From the NCBI GenBank assembly GCA_002633005.1, contig NMRA01000006.1:1587742-1651741 (forward strand): a DNA stretch of 64,000 nucleotides, read 5' to 3'. A program made the position numbers and the translations under genes. Below are positions 34,595-53,960 of the stretch, piece after piece; position 1 is the first letter of the stretch, and every line of letters starts with the position of its first letter. This DNA comes from Phoronis australis (lineage: Eukaryota > Phoronida > Phoronidae). The notes beneath the pieces were generated by a model. It ran no database searches, was not told where the DNA came from, and was given only the letters and a program-made list of their open reading frames with translations.

Positions 34595-37134
34595 GCTGTC
34601 TCTATCGTTACTAAGCATTCAATGTCTACCAATCAGAACTCGCTTTTTCCTGACCAACTAACGCCGCCAATCCGTGAAGCACCGGAACTCAATTTCAACC
34701 CATCCGCCGAGCACCTGTTAATCGACTGTCATGTAGTTGACCAACGATCGGGTGAGAAGCTCTGGATTGGTGGTATGTCAGTGGCTGGCGACGATTATTG
34801 TTGAAGACACTTTGGTGCAGTGCGAATATAAAAATACTTTCACCCAACTAAAGATGTTACCGTCCAAATTTCGCGTAGGCAAATAATTCAAGGTTTATTG
34901 GGCATTTGTCTTTCTGAGAAATTCTATGCATCCCTCTTTGCTGGACGTAATTAATATTCTTAAATATTTCTTAGATGAATGCGTAAATCCCCCGCACACT
35001 TTAACTTCTGTACGCATGGAAACAGTAACAATCTAGAACAGAAATTTAATTCTTGAGGGCAATCGCAGAATTATGTTCTGCCGTGTTCCAACTAGGGAAC
35101 ATTTCAAAACTTACGATGTTGACTGAATGTCGTCGATTATGTTCAAATACGTTAAAAGTGGAACGAAATTTCAAAACTTTAAAAAATTTTTCATAAATTA
35201 CACAGCTATGATAGTTCGTAAGGATTGGACGATAAGCAAGTTCGAATATGAAATCGGAAGTTGACGATACATTAACTCATCACATTCTGTATACCATGTT
35301 TGCCTATAGTGAAACCCTTACTATTGTTGCGAATTCTTGCGTCTTGCATTCCCTAGCCACCCTTGGACTGGCTTTTTGTCGTCGTTATATTGGAAATTCA
35401 TGAATAAGTGGCTTCTGATAAGACGCCCGAATCGAATTCGGGAATCGAAACGGGTATAATCCGAAGTACTTTTCTTCGGTTCATGTTTCTGAAAATGTTG
35501 ACAAAATTTTTTTTAGATCCCTGGAAGATTTCTCCGTCATCGTGGTGATAAATGGTTTCAATCTGCGTTCTTGATTTGCGTCTCCGCTGGTAGCCATCCT
35601 AGGCCGCTGTGCAATATTTTACATTTCTGTATTTAGCGAGACTGTAGAGGTGCGGAAAGTGCACCCCTGAAAAGAGTTTCACGTGGCGCCGGCGCCTAAT
35701 CGGGCACACAGTAGAAATTTGTGACAACAAATTTCGATCAACACCACGGTCGGACCCAGGCACAATCGGACAAGCTCGACAGTCATGACGTAAAATGACG
35801 ATTGTCTAGTATAGGCCGACTAGGGCCCCGAGTGAACCAATTCACGGGTGGATTTCTAACATCAACTCGAAGTAATTATTCAGGAAGTCCCCGGGAATAA
35901 CTCACAACACTTTCAAACGAGGATGTACAAGATAACTTGAGTGACAGACGTCAAAGTATTTGATTTCCCCTAAACTTTGTATTTAGTTACCTATCATTTA
36001 GTCGCTTTTATTTGCTTCAATTAAGGTTCAATCTCATTGTATTTTTCTTATTTGAGTGTTTCTAGTTTCCACAAAAATACTGAAACCAACCAAAGTTAAA
36101 AGACGTGAAAAATGACAAATAATATGCGTGCAAAGAACGAAGTCCTAGAAAAGTCGTTGTTCAACTGTTATTCGCATTATGAGACTAAAATGGCGGAGAC
36201 ACGTGGCCTTTATCCTCAGGCTCGACGCGTAAGACGATCAGGCAGTAGCCAGTGTCTTTGTAATGATACATCTTCCCTGTGGGGTCGGCGTTATTTTTAA
36301 CACTTTGTACTCGAGATGGAGTCGTCTGGTCCTCCTGGTGGTCTCACGGTTTCCCGTGAGAGGCCACGCCCTTTTCTAGATTGCTAAATGTTTTGAAGCG
36401 AGCCCCGAGGCATCCGGGTAATAGCTTGAAGAAAACTGTGAACAAGCGTGTTGATTGTGACCACGGTGTTTCCTTTGAACGTGTTTCCAACAGTAGTCGG
36501 AAATTAAAAGTGGTAAATTAACTGTACCTAGTGTCCTTCTCAAATAGTCTACAGTCATTCGAACGTTGGTGTCACATAGACATCTCTATGCGTAACGCTT
36601 CCTTGAAATAGTTGTTTGTCAACAAAATGTCGACATCACACAATTAATAAAAACGTTTCCTGCATTCTATTTTTGCTAGATCCTTTTGCGTTTCAAGTTA
36701 CGACAGCTAGTGCGCTGGCCGGAAAGAAAGTTTAAACTCAATGGGACACTGACACTGTTCAGCTAAAATGAATACGTAATTAGATTCACCAGCTTATTAA
36801 TTATGATGACGAAAGCTGTTGAATATGATTTGAACTGAGTCACACCAGTAGTTCAAAATCTGAATCGTCAACCCGAACGAAAAAACGAATTTAAGACGGT
36901 TTGATATATTGAAATCACCGCCTATGAGTTCCAATACGAACACAATACACTCGTGGGTGAGTTAACTCGCTCTTTTTCAGAACAAACTTCAATATTTTTG
37001 CCAGGCAAATGTTGTCAATTAAATTGTATATTAAGGTATGTAGTTAATTGCTAATTAAGATTATATTGTCTGAGACTTTGCACTTTGTTTGAGTGACATA
37101 TAATTGTTTTTCGGAAATAATAATAGCGCGCTTA
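34595..37134. other. Upstream region of the astacin gene and intergenic DNA
   Basis: No gene supported. The 93-codon plus frame at 34523-34804 overlaps the promoter and reads backwards through it. A perfect small hairpin is formed by gaaatttgt (35714-35722) and acaaatttc (35727-35735). Confidence 0.45.
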
Positions 37135-37205
37135 AAACAAAAGAGAACCAGTTTTCTCCACTGAATAACGGCCATCAAACTGGTTCTCAAAATACGAGCA
37201 CGTTA
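37135..37205. repeat. Dispersed hairpin repeat, copy 1
   Basis: gagaaccagttt (37143-37154) and aaactggttctc (37177-37188) are a perfect 12-bp inverted repeat around the loop tctccactgaataacgg plus a few bases. The same loop and stem recur at 62037-62109. Confidence 0.75.
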
Positions 37206-37430
37206 TATCCGACTATTGGCAATTTCGGACTAGCCTAGACTGGCCTTTCATGACACAAACCCTTGTTGTGTAGCCAACTTTAGACGAGTCTTGTGCCGCG
37301 TTTCATACCATGGCACATCCAAGAAAAAAACTGCAAAAAAATTAGATTCCATTGGCTAAATATTCGAGACAGAAATTAATATCAAACATTTGATCCAAAC
37401 GTTGTAGCAATGGCACGTTTTAACACAGCG

Positions 37431-37431
<1 letters not shown>

Positions 37432-37465
<34 letters not shown>
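37432..37465. repeat. (GT)n microsatellite
   Basis: Uninterrupted GT run of about 34 bases. Confidence 0.95.
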
Positions 37466-37469
<4 letters not shown>

Positions 37470-39404
37470 GCAAAATGGAATAGTTGCAACGGCGACCTGA
37501 TTACCTGGAATGCTTTGGACGCGTCGTTAAAAGTTAGCGCATGAATAAAAAATGGACTCTCTGACTTTAGAGTACTAGAAAATAGGGAGCGTTGCTTTGG
37601 TAACGACGTCAGAAGAGCAAAGATTATCGCATAGTCAAAGGTTTATTCGTCTCAAAAATTGCTCTACAAGCAAACTTTTGTGTCCATGATGCAGCTATTT
37701 AAAGTTCGTGGCAATTTCGTATGGTTTATGCAAATAAATGTTTGGAAACGATTATCATGCGTCAAGGTGTTGAAACACAAAGAGGTGAGATCTGTTAAGG
37801 ACGAAAAAGACAAGGTTATGCTTTTGCTTCAGAAAACAATGAACTATTCCTATAAATATGCAGTCGAGTGCAATGATCTATTTTTTCCACACACTCACAC
37901 CATTAGCCTTACCTGAAACCTGATATCTGTCGGATCTGATAACAAATTATGTATTTAGAGTCCACGTAGTACAAGCTATCACTCGTCCGGTGATGATCTC
38001 GCTGTCACAATTTCGAGTAATTTAAAAGATTTACGTCAGAGATCAAAGCTCAAGAATAATGACGAAGCATCATCTCAGAAATCCCTATTGCCGCTATTCG
38101 TTGGAAATTTAAGAAATACAGTCTGTAAAAACCATAATGTGATGACATCTTTAATGACCACCCATCATTAACATTATAACAGGAGTCTGTAATCGGGTCA
38201 ATCTTGTTTCCATCAAGCGCTCGTCTGAAAATGCTATTTTACGAAAAAACACACAGCGCGCCATTTGGGAAATGAAGTCAACTTCTGTTCCTTGAAGCAG
38301 TATATTAGAAAAAGAAGGCGGTTATAGATGCACGGTCGCCAGATGTAGTCCAATATTTATACCTGGGCCGGCCCATGTGTTTTATTCAAAGATAGCATAT
38401 ACCGAGTTCAGAGATGGGATTTTTGTGGGAATGTAGATAGGGCGTCTGATAACAAAAGCAGACCAGCCACTTAAAACGAACTTTCTCAAAGGCGTACTGT
38501 CCTGCCGCCTTACGAGTAGTTAGCATAAAAACTAATATGCAAAATTACAATATTTTGGCCGATCACCTCAGTTCAAGGTAAGAAGACAGATCTGCCTTCT
38601 GATTTGGAGGCGGACAATAGTAAGGCAGGTTACATATGACGTCCGATCTGCCTTCCGGTCGAAGGCATGTGAACGCTGTGTTAATTTAACTAAACCAGCG
38701 GAGCATGTATGCTTTCAAATTTCAAATGGTGTTCACTAAGTTAAGATGAACTCCAACCAACAAAGGAAGTAAGGTTAGCTTAATACTCGAGATATGCTGT
38801 ACGATTGTTTCACCCTCAAGCCAGAAAGTGGGCTTTTTATCCCCTGGTTACGTGTTGTCAACCAAATTTGTGCTAAATTTGTTTTACATCGTTCTTGCCT
38901 TTTCAGATTATTTTAAAGAAATATATTATCTCTCGCGAACTCTGCCAGATGGTAGTGTGTGTGGTATGTATCATGGGGCGTGTGCGCTATGTCTACGACA
39001 CCAGACACATGAGTATTCAAGCCTTTTGTAGCACTGTTTAAAATCGCATTTCATCGATAAAAATCTAAATTTGTTGCCTAAGTGATTATTCATTGTCACA
39101 GAAAATGATTAATTGTTCCTCCTGTTGCTTCTGCGGCGTGGCACTCGTATTTATTTAAAGATGCATACGCGAGTTTCGCGAAATACTGGGGCGCGTTCCG
39201 TGAACTAAAAACAACTGGTCCTGGCGTAGTGTCACGTGACTGATTTGACTTCTAAAACGTCCGTCCTGCATCAGAGAACAAGTGGTATCCTACTAACAAT
39301 ATTGCGAAAGATAACGCATCAGTAGCGCTACTTGAGCAACATTCGCGACGAGAAAGTGATTTTACAGAAACTAGTAGCAGGGAACCAACCCACTAATTGC
39401 GTAG
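37466..39404. other. Intergenic stretch, no gene seen
   Basis: No exon or repeat with clear limits. Three spaced gatctgccttc-type words lie at 38588-38660. Confidence 0.4.
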
Positions 39405-39668
39405 GCGCAGCGGAACGCTCTACCGCTGCTATGAGTCAAATCCCAGAGCATTTTAAGTGTATTTAGATGTTAAAGACACCGACCTTGATTTGAGCGAATG
39501 CTTGGCAGACAACGGCGAGAATTGTCGTTTTGTAATAAATCACAGAACTACAACAGATTATGTTGTTTTACAGCTCCGATCATAGCTAATTACTTCATGA
39601 AGTCTATCCGATCCAACAATAATCCGAAAATGCGTTTTTCTGCCGTAATACCTATAGTGTACCTTTAA
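39405..39668 (+). mobile_element. TTAAAGG-type MITE/SINE-like element with forward tRNA-like head
   Basis: Begins with a tRNA-like block (taggcgcagcgg A-box-like, gagtcaaatccc B-box-like), followed by the shared body (ttaaagacaccgacc, tggcagacaacggcgag, gaagtctatccgatcc, aaatgcgtttttctgcc), and ends gtacctttaa. Here the tRNA-like block appears to point the same way as the body, unlike at 14392, 24368 and 29500. Confidence 0.65.
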
Positions 39669-42600
39669 TCAATTTAGTCCTACTCGGAATCTAATACATT
39701 ACTGACTTGCAACAAACAAACATTTTAACAGCCTCGTTAAAAATATCATAACTTGCATTTCAACTTTTTTGTACAAAAACTTTTTTCTTTAAGAAAAGCG
39801 CGTTTTGGTGAAAACTTGACTCCTGCCTTTGCCGCCTCCCTAGGCATGCTTTTCATATCGTCCTCGTTTCAAGTTTAGGGAAAGAGTGTGTAACACAGCT
39901 TCCAAGATCATGATCAACAAAGTGCTACTCATGGTGAACGACAGAACGCGTCTTGCCTAAATATTCTAACATAAGAAAAAGACAAAATCTACGCCACTAA
40001 GAACTTGTTAGTCAAGCAAGAAAGAAAAATATGTCAAAATTAATGTAAAAAGAACACTTCGAAAAATGACTTAATAAGTCATAATATGCTGTTTTTGTCG
40101 TATCCACATATGTGATTGCGTTTTGAAAACGGTTCAACGGTCATTTGGTTGATTCTGACCTCACATAATTTCGATTTCAGCCACTTACAGGCTAGCAACA
40201 AAACTGCCGCAAATGCGATATTTATTGAGCATTTTCAAATTTCCTGACTAGCTTTTCGTTCATTTTGTACTCATGAGTTGTCAAGTCTGAGAACGAAAAC
40301 GTGAAATTTAAAATTCGACGACACTTCCGTGTTTCTCCAAAATGCAAAAGTGCCGACGGTTTCTGAACAGAGGCGTAGGATTGGTCTCATTGTAGTCATT
40401 GTTTAAAGTTCTTTATCGTGTAGTTATGATAGCTCCTCGTGAATGTATGAACTTACCTAATGCTCCTTATGTTTTATTGTCTGTAATTTTAAGACACCTT
40501 TGATTGCCATATCATAGACGAATATCCGTTATGCAGCCATCGAAAATTCGGCCTTAAAGTACTTCCCAAAAAGGTCACCAGTTGATATAGGGCAAGACGA
40601 ATTATCCCAACTGCTTAGACAAGTCGAAATGTAATTCGGAGAGGATGTCAATCCTGAAGCGCCACAATTTATGAAGATGTTTTCGATTTTGCAATACTCC
40701 GTTCATCAGCCTACCCGATTTAGGCATTGGGAAGCATCAGGAATGAAATTTTGCCAGCTTAGAGTACTCTTTCCGATGAGGCTAGATAGTACTCGAGTGA
40801 ATCACGCTATAATAAATTATGGAAATATTTCATTATAACGTGAAATATAAGACTTAAAAGCTTTAGGAATGTAGAAGAAAATCGTCGGTAGATGAGTTTA
40901 CAACAGTAATTAGGTCGTATAGGCAGTAAGTCGGGCGGTTGTCGTTAGGTTATCGAAAGCGTAGGTCGGGAGTCGGTGTCAAAATCACCAATCGTTACTA
41001 ATGATCTTGTGAAAAATCGCCAGATCATGCTACGAATCCGGATAGAACTCAATCGGCGGAATCGACCGAGCATCTCTCAATAAATGAGCAGTTTTGTATT
41101 CGGGCACAATGACACGTGATATTGAGGATTGCGGGCTTTGGTAACAGAATGGTATAAACTCGCCTGGCATTTGCTATAAGTTGTTCGAATGTAAAACGCT
41201 TAGTGAAATACATGATGGATGAAACCAACTTTTACATTAGATTGTTAAAAACTTTTCACAATTACAATAAGTTGCTTTAGTCTCGTTTGGCTTTCTGATA
41301 AGGCGGTTTTCTTCAAAGTTTTCTCCAGTAACGAAATTCTAGAAATGACCTTTTGTGGACGCCCCTTGAGATAAGTAAGCAGACGACAAATGAATACATC
41401 CCTTTGCGGAGCAAATAATCCCATTAAGCATTCGATTGTGTAGTTTAAAAACAAAGGTCGATTAATTCGCAGAGCAAATTAGTACTGTTTTATTTTCAAT
41501 ATCAACCACACTCTTATAAATAAGTAAAAGACAAAAAGGATTATCACAAAAGGACTCTCCCTGCCCTTAGGCACAGACCCTAAAGGCAGGATGTTTACAA
41601 TTCAGCAGGCAAATTTTGCTATCTAGGTAATTAAAAGGTGGTTGTCGAATGACGCAGTGGAGTAATTCGGTCGGAAATACAAAGGTTTTCACTCGCAATG
41701 GAACAAAACACGGTAAAAATAATGCCGTGAAAGAAGTGAAAGATAAAGGAACAATGAAAGTCGATTGGAATTCAACATCGCGTCCGCAGTACAAGAGAAA
41801 TAACCAGGGTGCCAATTCGTAATGAAAAAAGATAGGTCACACCCATTTTATAATGGTAGTTATAATTATAAGACATGGTTTAGTGCACAAACTGTCGTAG
41901 TCTGGAATACAACCTGCAACAATGTCGAAACGACGATTTTAAGTTGCTCTAGTAAATACATTGCATTTATCTTAGTCTTTCCTCACGTTTATCCTGACCA
42001 CAGTATGAGAATTGCAGCAACTTGCGTTATCGTGACAGTTTTTGATCTAACAAGACGAATAGAAATACACATGTATAGCTTATGATATGTGTTTTGAGCT
42101 CCAGGAACTTTTTTACACTGGACAAAAATAAACTATATAATGAGTTTAAAAACTGACATGATTTTTCGCTCGTAAACCGTTTTGTCTTACGCAGTCTATT
42201 TTTGAAAAATATAGAATGTCAACTCCAAACAGTAACCAAATTGCCTTCATTTGGAAATTAATTAGAATACTCGACAACTACCTTACTTATGAGTAAACCT
42301 GTATTCGAAAATTCCTGGTATAATAGTTGTTTTGTTTTACCACTGATAACAACAGTACCAGTACACGAACAAGGTTATTTGTCAATCTTTCGCCCACAAA
42401 TGGACAATCGCCGCAACTAAATTTAGATCGACGACAACGTTCCCGGGGAGATGAATTCTGAATTTCGGCCATTTTCTGTCTGGCCCAAAGTTCAGACTGA
42501 GATTTCTCATAACGTACTCGCTATAGCGCATGTTTCTTTATGTCCGAACTAATGGTTACACGTCTGGGGTTTACCTACCGCGACACGGAGGAATTAATTT

Positions 42601-45039
42601 CTTGCCAATTTTAAGAACAGTCTCGTGAAGTGCAAAACATGTGAAAATAATGTGAACACACGGTTCAGACGCTGAGCGTTATACTTCACTTACATTTTCA
42701 CCTGTCAATGTACGTTCACGGCTAAACAAAACATTTTCACCATTTCAGCAATCAAAAAACTGCTTTTTAACTTCCCAATTAGGAATTAAACTTTTAAACA
42801 AAAGGTGAATAAATGTCCTATCATAAGAAATGGCATATTTAATTATAGGCATGTTTTTCATTGTATTCACATATAGCGTTTTGTTACCAGGAGTGTTGTA
42901 GTTTGGCGTTAGTAGTAGCGATAACAGCGAACTCAACGGTGAATACTCCTCTTATAGTAATCTTGATTGTAATTCTCTCATGGAGGAATTTTCATTTACT
43001 TAAGCGGCATGAACTCACAATTCACCAGTCAAAAAACGAAAAATGAACAAGCCACCTGTCACTTGATTTACCGGTTCACTCGACAACGATTCAAGATCGG
43101 ATAAGTGAGGTAATGTTTTAAATCTCAAAGAGCTTTAGTTAAGAATTCAATACAGACAAGAAAACGGTGGCGAAATGCCCCTTTAAAATTTACATTGGGT
43201 GCTGTTTACATATTAGGTAATACAACTAATAGACATTCTGTGAGGGTGAGAGTCGAATAATTGCGATCTTCACTGTAATCGAGGCGTGGAATAAGGGTCA
43301 TATTGTGGTCGTAAAAGAACTCATATTTTTGGCTTCTAAACTGCTTCGTTCCTGTTTCATCTTTCTTAGAAGTTGGGCACGTTTGGCCTGATGATGTAGC
43401 GTGAAATATAACCATGCCTATTCTCGTCTACCGCGATTTTTGTGATATACTTTAAGAGTGGCCACACAAACTGTTTTTGCTTAAAAAAACATTGCGTTTA
43501 CGAATGATTTTGTGTAAGGAATTATACGTCTTGACTGCTTCGTCCCGTTATCTTTTTGATCGTCTTTGCCTAAGTTACTTCTTTTTGCTCTGATGCTTTG
43601 ACCCTGCCAAAGCCTAGCTTCTTTGAGCGCTTCCGCAAATTTGACAACCGCTGTGCATTTTTGTAGCTGAGATTGTCCCGTCTGTTCAAGGGGCTATCAA
43701 TCTGAATTCCCTCTGCCAAAGATAACTTTTGATTTACGTCACTTGCTGTTCTAAAATCGCTCTCATCTTGTTACGGCCTTGTTCTTAGGCTTGACAGGTC
43801 GTCGTTGCTTGAAACCAGGACGCCAAGACAGTACGACCGCCAGAGCACTTTCAGGCAACTCCTTGTCGCAATTTCAATTCAAACGAAGATTTTTTAACGT
43901 AACGATGTTGCTTTAGAACAAATATGCGACTGTGGCGAAAACTGATGTTTTAACACCATGCAAAAATAAAAAAGTGCAACGACTCGATTTCCAAAGGCTC
44001 AAACGGAGCTTCATATTCATGCACTATAGTATTTTTGACTTAAATGGAGAATTTCGGTTTAACATTTAAACTGAAAAACATCCTGCCAGTGTTTTTCAGA
44101 GGGAGTGTTATGCCAAGAAATGGTAGACCTGTTTCGGTAGACTCATTCTTCCCCTAAGCAACCGATAGTATGTGATCAGTTTTGCTGTTAGTAACTTCTA
44201 GGTTCCGTAAAGTAATTTTTGTTGAATAAATTTTTTTAATTTAATTTGCCTACGTGATGACTAAACTCTGATAACATATTGAAGGTACAAGCGGTCTGTC
44301 CAAATTTGGGAAGCACTTGTTTGTGAGACTTTCAACTGTGTGTACGTTTTCGCGGCAAAATCACTACTTCTATCCACCACAAAACGCCTTGACCACAGGT
44401 TTCTAGCGGTTTTTGTTTATTTTTCATCACTTGTCGGTGGTCACATTAACGACATTGGTTATAAGACGTGACAAAATTACCATAATTGACATGACGTTAT
44501 CTATTAAAAGAAGTTGTAATGAGGTCTACTAACCAATCGCACCACGTGTTGGTCAAGGCCTTGGGGCGTATACGTCAACTTGGGCGAAAAAAGATAGTGC
44601 GGATATACATCTATCCAATCTTTTCAGCAACAGTTACCTCGGGAGACAATAGGAAGTTGACCCTTGTGTTGTTTTTGATATTAAGTCTTTAAAGCCCTGT
44701 GTGCACTCCGATTTTTTTACTTCGTATACGACTGTCGTGTACGACTAATCAGAGTGTATAGACAAGTGCTTCAATACAATATTTCGAGCCAAAAAGTCGC
44801 ATACAATGGCGTGCACGGCAATCGGAAGGTGTAGATCGCAGTCCAAAAGTCGCAAGCGAGGTCGTACACGAAGAAACCGTATCGTGAAGACAGGATTAAA
44901 GGATATTCTCGGCGAAAAATCAGTTTTACAGAATTTACCAGTACCGCGTAATCGAAAACACTAGTTTCGCAAAACCAGCCGAATTTTTTCCTCTGAACCA
45001 AATACACGCGTTAATATCAGCATATTTTAAATGCATTTA
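39669..45039. other. Intergenic stretch, no gene supported
   Basis: Over 5 kb of AT-rich DNA with short open frames only. The 70-codon minus frame at 43206-43415 begins with a real ATG and has mixed composition, but shows no domain or splice context I can name. Near 44705-44757, cactccgatt faces aatcagagtg, a short inverted repeat. Confidence 0.4.
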
Positions 45040-45266
45040 TATCATTCATAAGACACCTACATGATTTCAATAAATATCTGACTGACAACGGCGAGAATGG
45101 ATGACTAACAAAATCACAAAATCACAACGAACCTTGTTGTTTTATAACTCTGATTAAAGCTAGTTTTATTAGTCTGGTCAAAATTACCAACACCAAGAAG
45201 TGTATCCCATCCGACAATGATCCAAAAATGTGTTTTTCTGTCGTAAAAATGATAACGTTCCTTTAA
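45040..45266 (+). mobile_element. TTAAAGG-type MITE, body and right end
   Basis: Body words tgactgacaacggcgag, gaagtgtatcccatcc and aaatgtgtttttctgtcg, with right terminus gataacgttcctttaa and TTAA at 45263-45266. The left end with the tRNA-like block is missing or decayed. Confidence 0.65.
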
Positions 45267-45795
45267 GTCATGCAAACGCCAGACAGAACGTTCTCATATT
45301 GACGATAGACTAACGTAACATTTTCCCATCTTCCAAAACAATGCCGGAAATTCAGGGAAGAATTCATATTCAGAATTTCGGTATGGGCAATCGGAAAAGT
45401 TTCAAGCGGGTGGTTTTGATCTCTGGTTTGTCCACATGCACATTATAATCACGGTAATATCGACCCAGGACAGTGAACCCGTTTTCAAAATAAAGCGTAA
45501 TATTGGAAATTGTACATGTAGGTTGAACTACGTCAGGAGGGTTTAAGAACTGGCGGGAATGAGAACGTGAGTCTGGTGAGTCTGAAACCGATGGAAAGTG
45601 GGGCGACCACCCGTCAATGCCAGCGCATCCGGTGTCGGTCGGCCAGACGACAATAATTCCCACACGTGCTGCATGGCTGCCGCTTAAATTTGCTATATGT
45701 TCTACCTTCAATGTTGCCATCAAAAGAACCATCATCTGTTCTATTTTAGTGACTTTCACAAACGTTCGCTGCGCAAAATTACAGAAATCCGTCGT

Positions 45796-46140
45796 TTAAG
45801 CGGTTGAAAGCCGCGTTATGTCAAAAAGCCACTGTTTAGACCGCTTACCCCTATAAAATTGGTCTCAAATTCTTCCTCACTGAGATGTGAAACGATGTTT
45901 AGGTTTGCAATGAACTGAAGTTCGCTATTCCTTGAAACCATGCTAGAAACATAAAATGGCGTGCCGTTACAAGCAAACTTGTAGAGCCTGGACTCGGGCA
46001 ATAACGAAATATCAGTTATTTCGAAGCCTAAAATCACCTTAAATTTGATTAATTTAAGGAATAACTCGAGACCAATTGCATGATGGTAAATGGTCTGAAA
46101 TCAACCGTGATGGGAGGTGGGTTCATAGCCACTTCAGTAA
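45796..46140. mobile_element. Foldback MITE family (copy C)
   Basis: The left half carries aaaattggtctcaaattctt and the right half aataactcgagaccaattgc followed by gatggtaaatggtctgaaat. These are the two arms of the same imperfect inverted repeat seen at 9652-9924. TTAA stands at 45796-45799; the right edge is approximate. Confidence 0.6.
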
Positions 46141-51928
<5,788 letters not shown>

Positions 51929-52906
51929 TGATTATGTTCCATTTTAGTACTTTTTTTCAACCACCTGGAAAACTTCCTGTCTTATCCAGACGGCCATCTT
52001 GAATTTCATACACCCAATAAGAGTGAGCAAGGTGTTAACCTCTGTTAAAAATGGCCTTATTCAGCTTCTTGAGAGAAATCTAACTTGTTTAAAAGTGCAT
52101 CAATGATGGAAATTTTCAGCTATCATCTTTGTGCTAGCTTTTAAAACTGATCGGTGGTGTCATTGCATAGAGTGCTATCCGTAGTGGTTGTGGTTTGTTA
52201 GGGTTTAAAATCATTATTCGGGTTAAATGTTTGAACAAAATAAGGTTAGAATACTAAATTTACAAGTGGGAAAGACGGTGATCCATTGGCTGTCATATAA
52301 CTGGCCAATGAGCTCCTGATCTCTATTAGTAGTTTGTAATGCTGGTGCTTTAATGGAATATTAAGAATTGTTCGTAAGAGGGGCGTGTCACTATTGTGGA
52401 GATTTGAATCAGTTTGGTGAAAATTTGTCTGAATCTTGTTTTGTGAAGTGTGACCTTTCTGGTTTCTGAGGTATGCCGTTCATAAGACCAACCTACGAAA
52501 AGGCAAATGCTTTTGAAAAATGTCAAGCTGTGAAAAGCACATTCTATAGAGTACACACTTGTTGCTGTGGTTTGTAATCCATGTTCATTTTGAGGCTGCA
52601 CTGCATTCTTTATATTTGTTAGGCCATAGTCTTGCTAGTTTGGAAAGATTAATTAACTCGGCTTGGTAACCCGTGTGTCACCAAAGCGACCTCGGGTTTT
52701 CTTTGGTGGCCTGGTAAAAATCCCAGATCGCTACAAGTTGTCACGAGTACCTGGGGGAGGCTATAGTGTAATTGTAATTGCAGTTGCGCGATCTTTCATG
52801 AACACTTACCTGTCTGACTTGTTACCGTATGTAATGACAAGTTGTTTTTGGCCTAATTTAGATTATTAGACCCAATTTACCTGGCAATGTTGTTGGTTTT
52901 CTCTAA

Positions 52907-53396
52907 TTGATTATAAACCATTCAAACATTGTGTACAAAGCCACACATAGCCTCACACCTAATTACTTCACTACTAAATTCAAAGCAGTCAGAGATTCTC
53001 ACATTTACAATACTAGAGCGAGTGTTTCTGGCTGCTTGGTACCAGATAAACCTAAAAACAAAATGTGGCGAAAGAACTTGCACCTACAGACTTGCTGTCG
53101 CTTTCAACCAGCTGGGGAGTGGGGACTGCCAGAAATACTGGGACTTTGTGCGTGGTTCGGGACTGTGGGCCTCAGCTTATCGTTTCACTCTATTTTATCT
53201 TATTTATGCATCTAATTGTACACATTAACTATTTTTTATGCTACTTTATTTTATTTATTAATGTTTTCAATCTAATTGTACATAGCTCTGTATTTTACTT
53301 CATGTAATTATTTCTGACTGGGTCCACTTGAAAATCAGTGTATTCACTGAAGTGGTCACCCAGTCTTTCAAAGAAGTTTAAATATATAAATAAATG
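52907..53396 (+). mobile_element. LINE (CR1/L2-like) 3' end, dead
   Basis: The plus strand reads VYKATHSLTPNYF and HIYNTRASVSG, then in a second frame CTYRLAVAFNQLG. This is the C-terminal tail pattern of LINE ORF2 (YKALH..P.YL, YNTR, GKRSF..A..WN). The frame breaks near 53050. A 3' tail follows with a stem (cacttgaaaatcagtg, cactgaagtgg) and an aataaatg-like end at 53396. It is 5'-truncated and frameshifted. Confidence 0.75.
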
Positions 53397-53724
53397 TGAG
53401 GCAACAGGTCGCGGCGACACATATTAAAACGAAGATGGATAACACTGCTCCTGTTGGTGGGAGCTGTTTTAAAGTGGCGTGAATCCATGCTTCATCAAAG
53501 AAACTGACTTTATTTAAACTACTTACCCTGGTGGTGATATAAAACTGGGAAATGTTCTGTAGATGCAAGGCACTCACGAAAGAACAAAATCATGCAAATG
53601 ATAGTTGAGTAGTGCGCGAGTACGCTCCAGATGTTTCTAGTGTATATTGACAGAATGGCGACCTCTGAATTGTTTGATGGACTAGACTGAAATGTTGAAT
53701 TATGGGATAGAATCGGTGTTTCTG

Positions 53725-53960
53725 TTTCATAATGGTGATTTCTGGTTGCAAGTGTTACATCTGACTATTACCAATTGTTGAGTCTGCTTTTGAGCAATAA
53801 TGAACTGACATTTTTTCTGTGCCCAGAAATCACCTCTTGCCCGAATTAGGAACAATTCAACATCATTTGCTTAATGGTATGTGGTCTAAGTCAAAAAATA
53901 AGTTTTTGTGATGGTTTATAGCCACTTTTGTTAATGTTTTAATTGGTTATTAGAAATTGA
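53725..53960. mobile_element. Foldback MITE family (copy E)
   Basis: ggtgatttctgg (near 53732) faces ccagaaatcacc (near 53825). The right half carries taatggtatgtggtctaag and gatggtttatagccactt, shared with the copies at 32555 and 45796. Confidence 0.5.

Noticed and set aside
34523-34804. 93-codon plus frame
   Set aside because: It is antisense to the astacin start and overlaps its TATA box and CCAAT-type motifs.
45816-46037. Minus frame whose translation resembles part of the plus frame at 32564-32752
   Set aside because: Both are chance frames over the same foldback MITE; the resemblance comes from shared repeat DNA.
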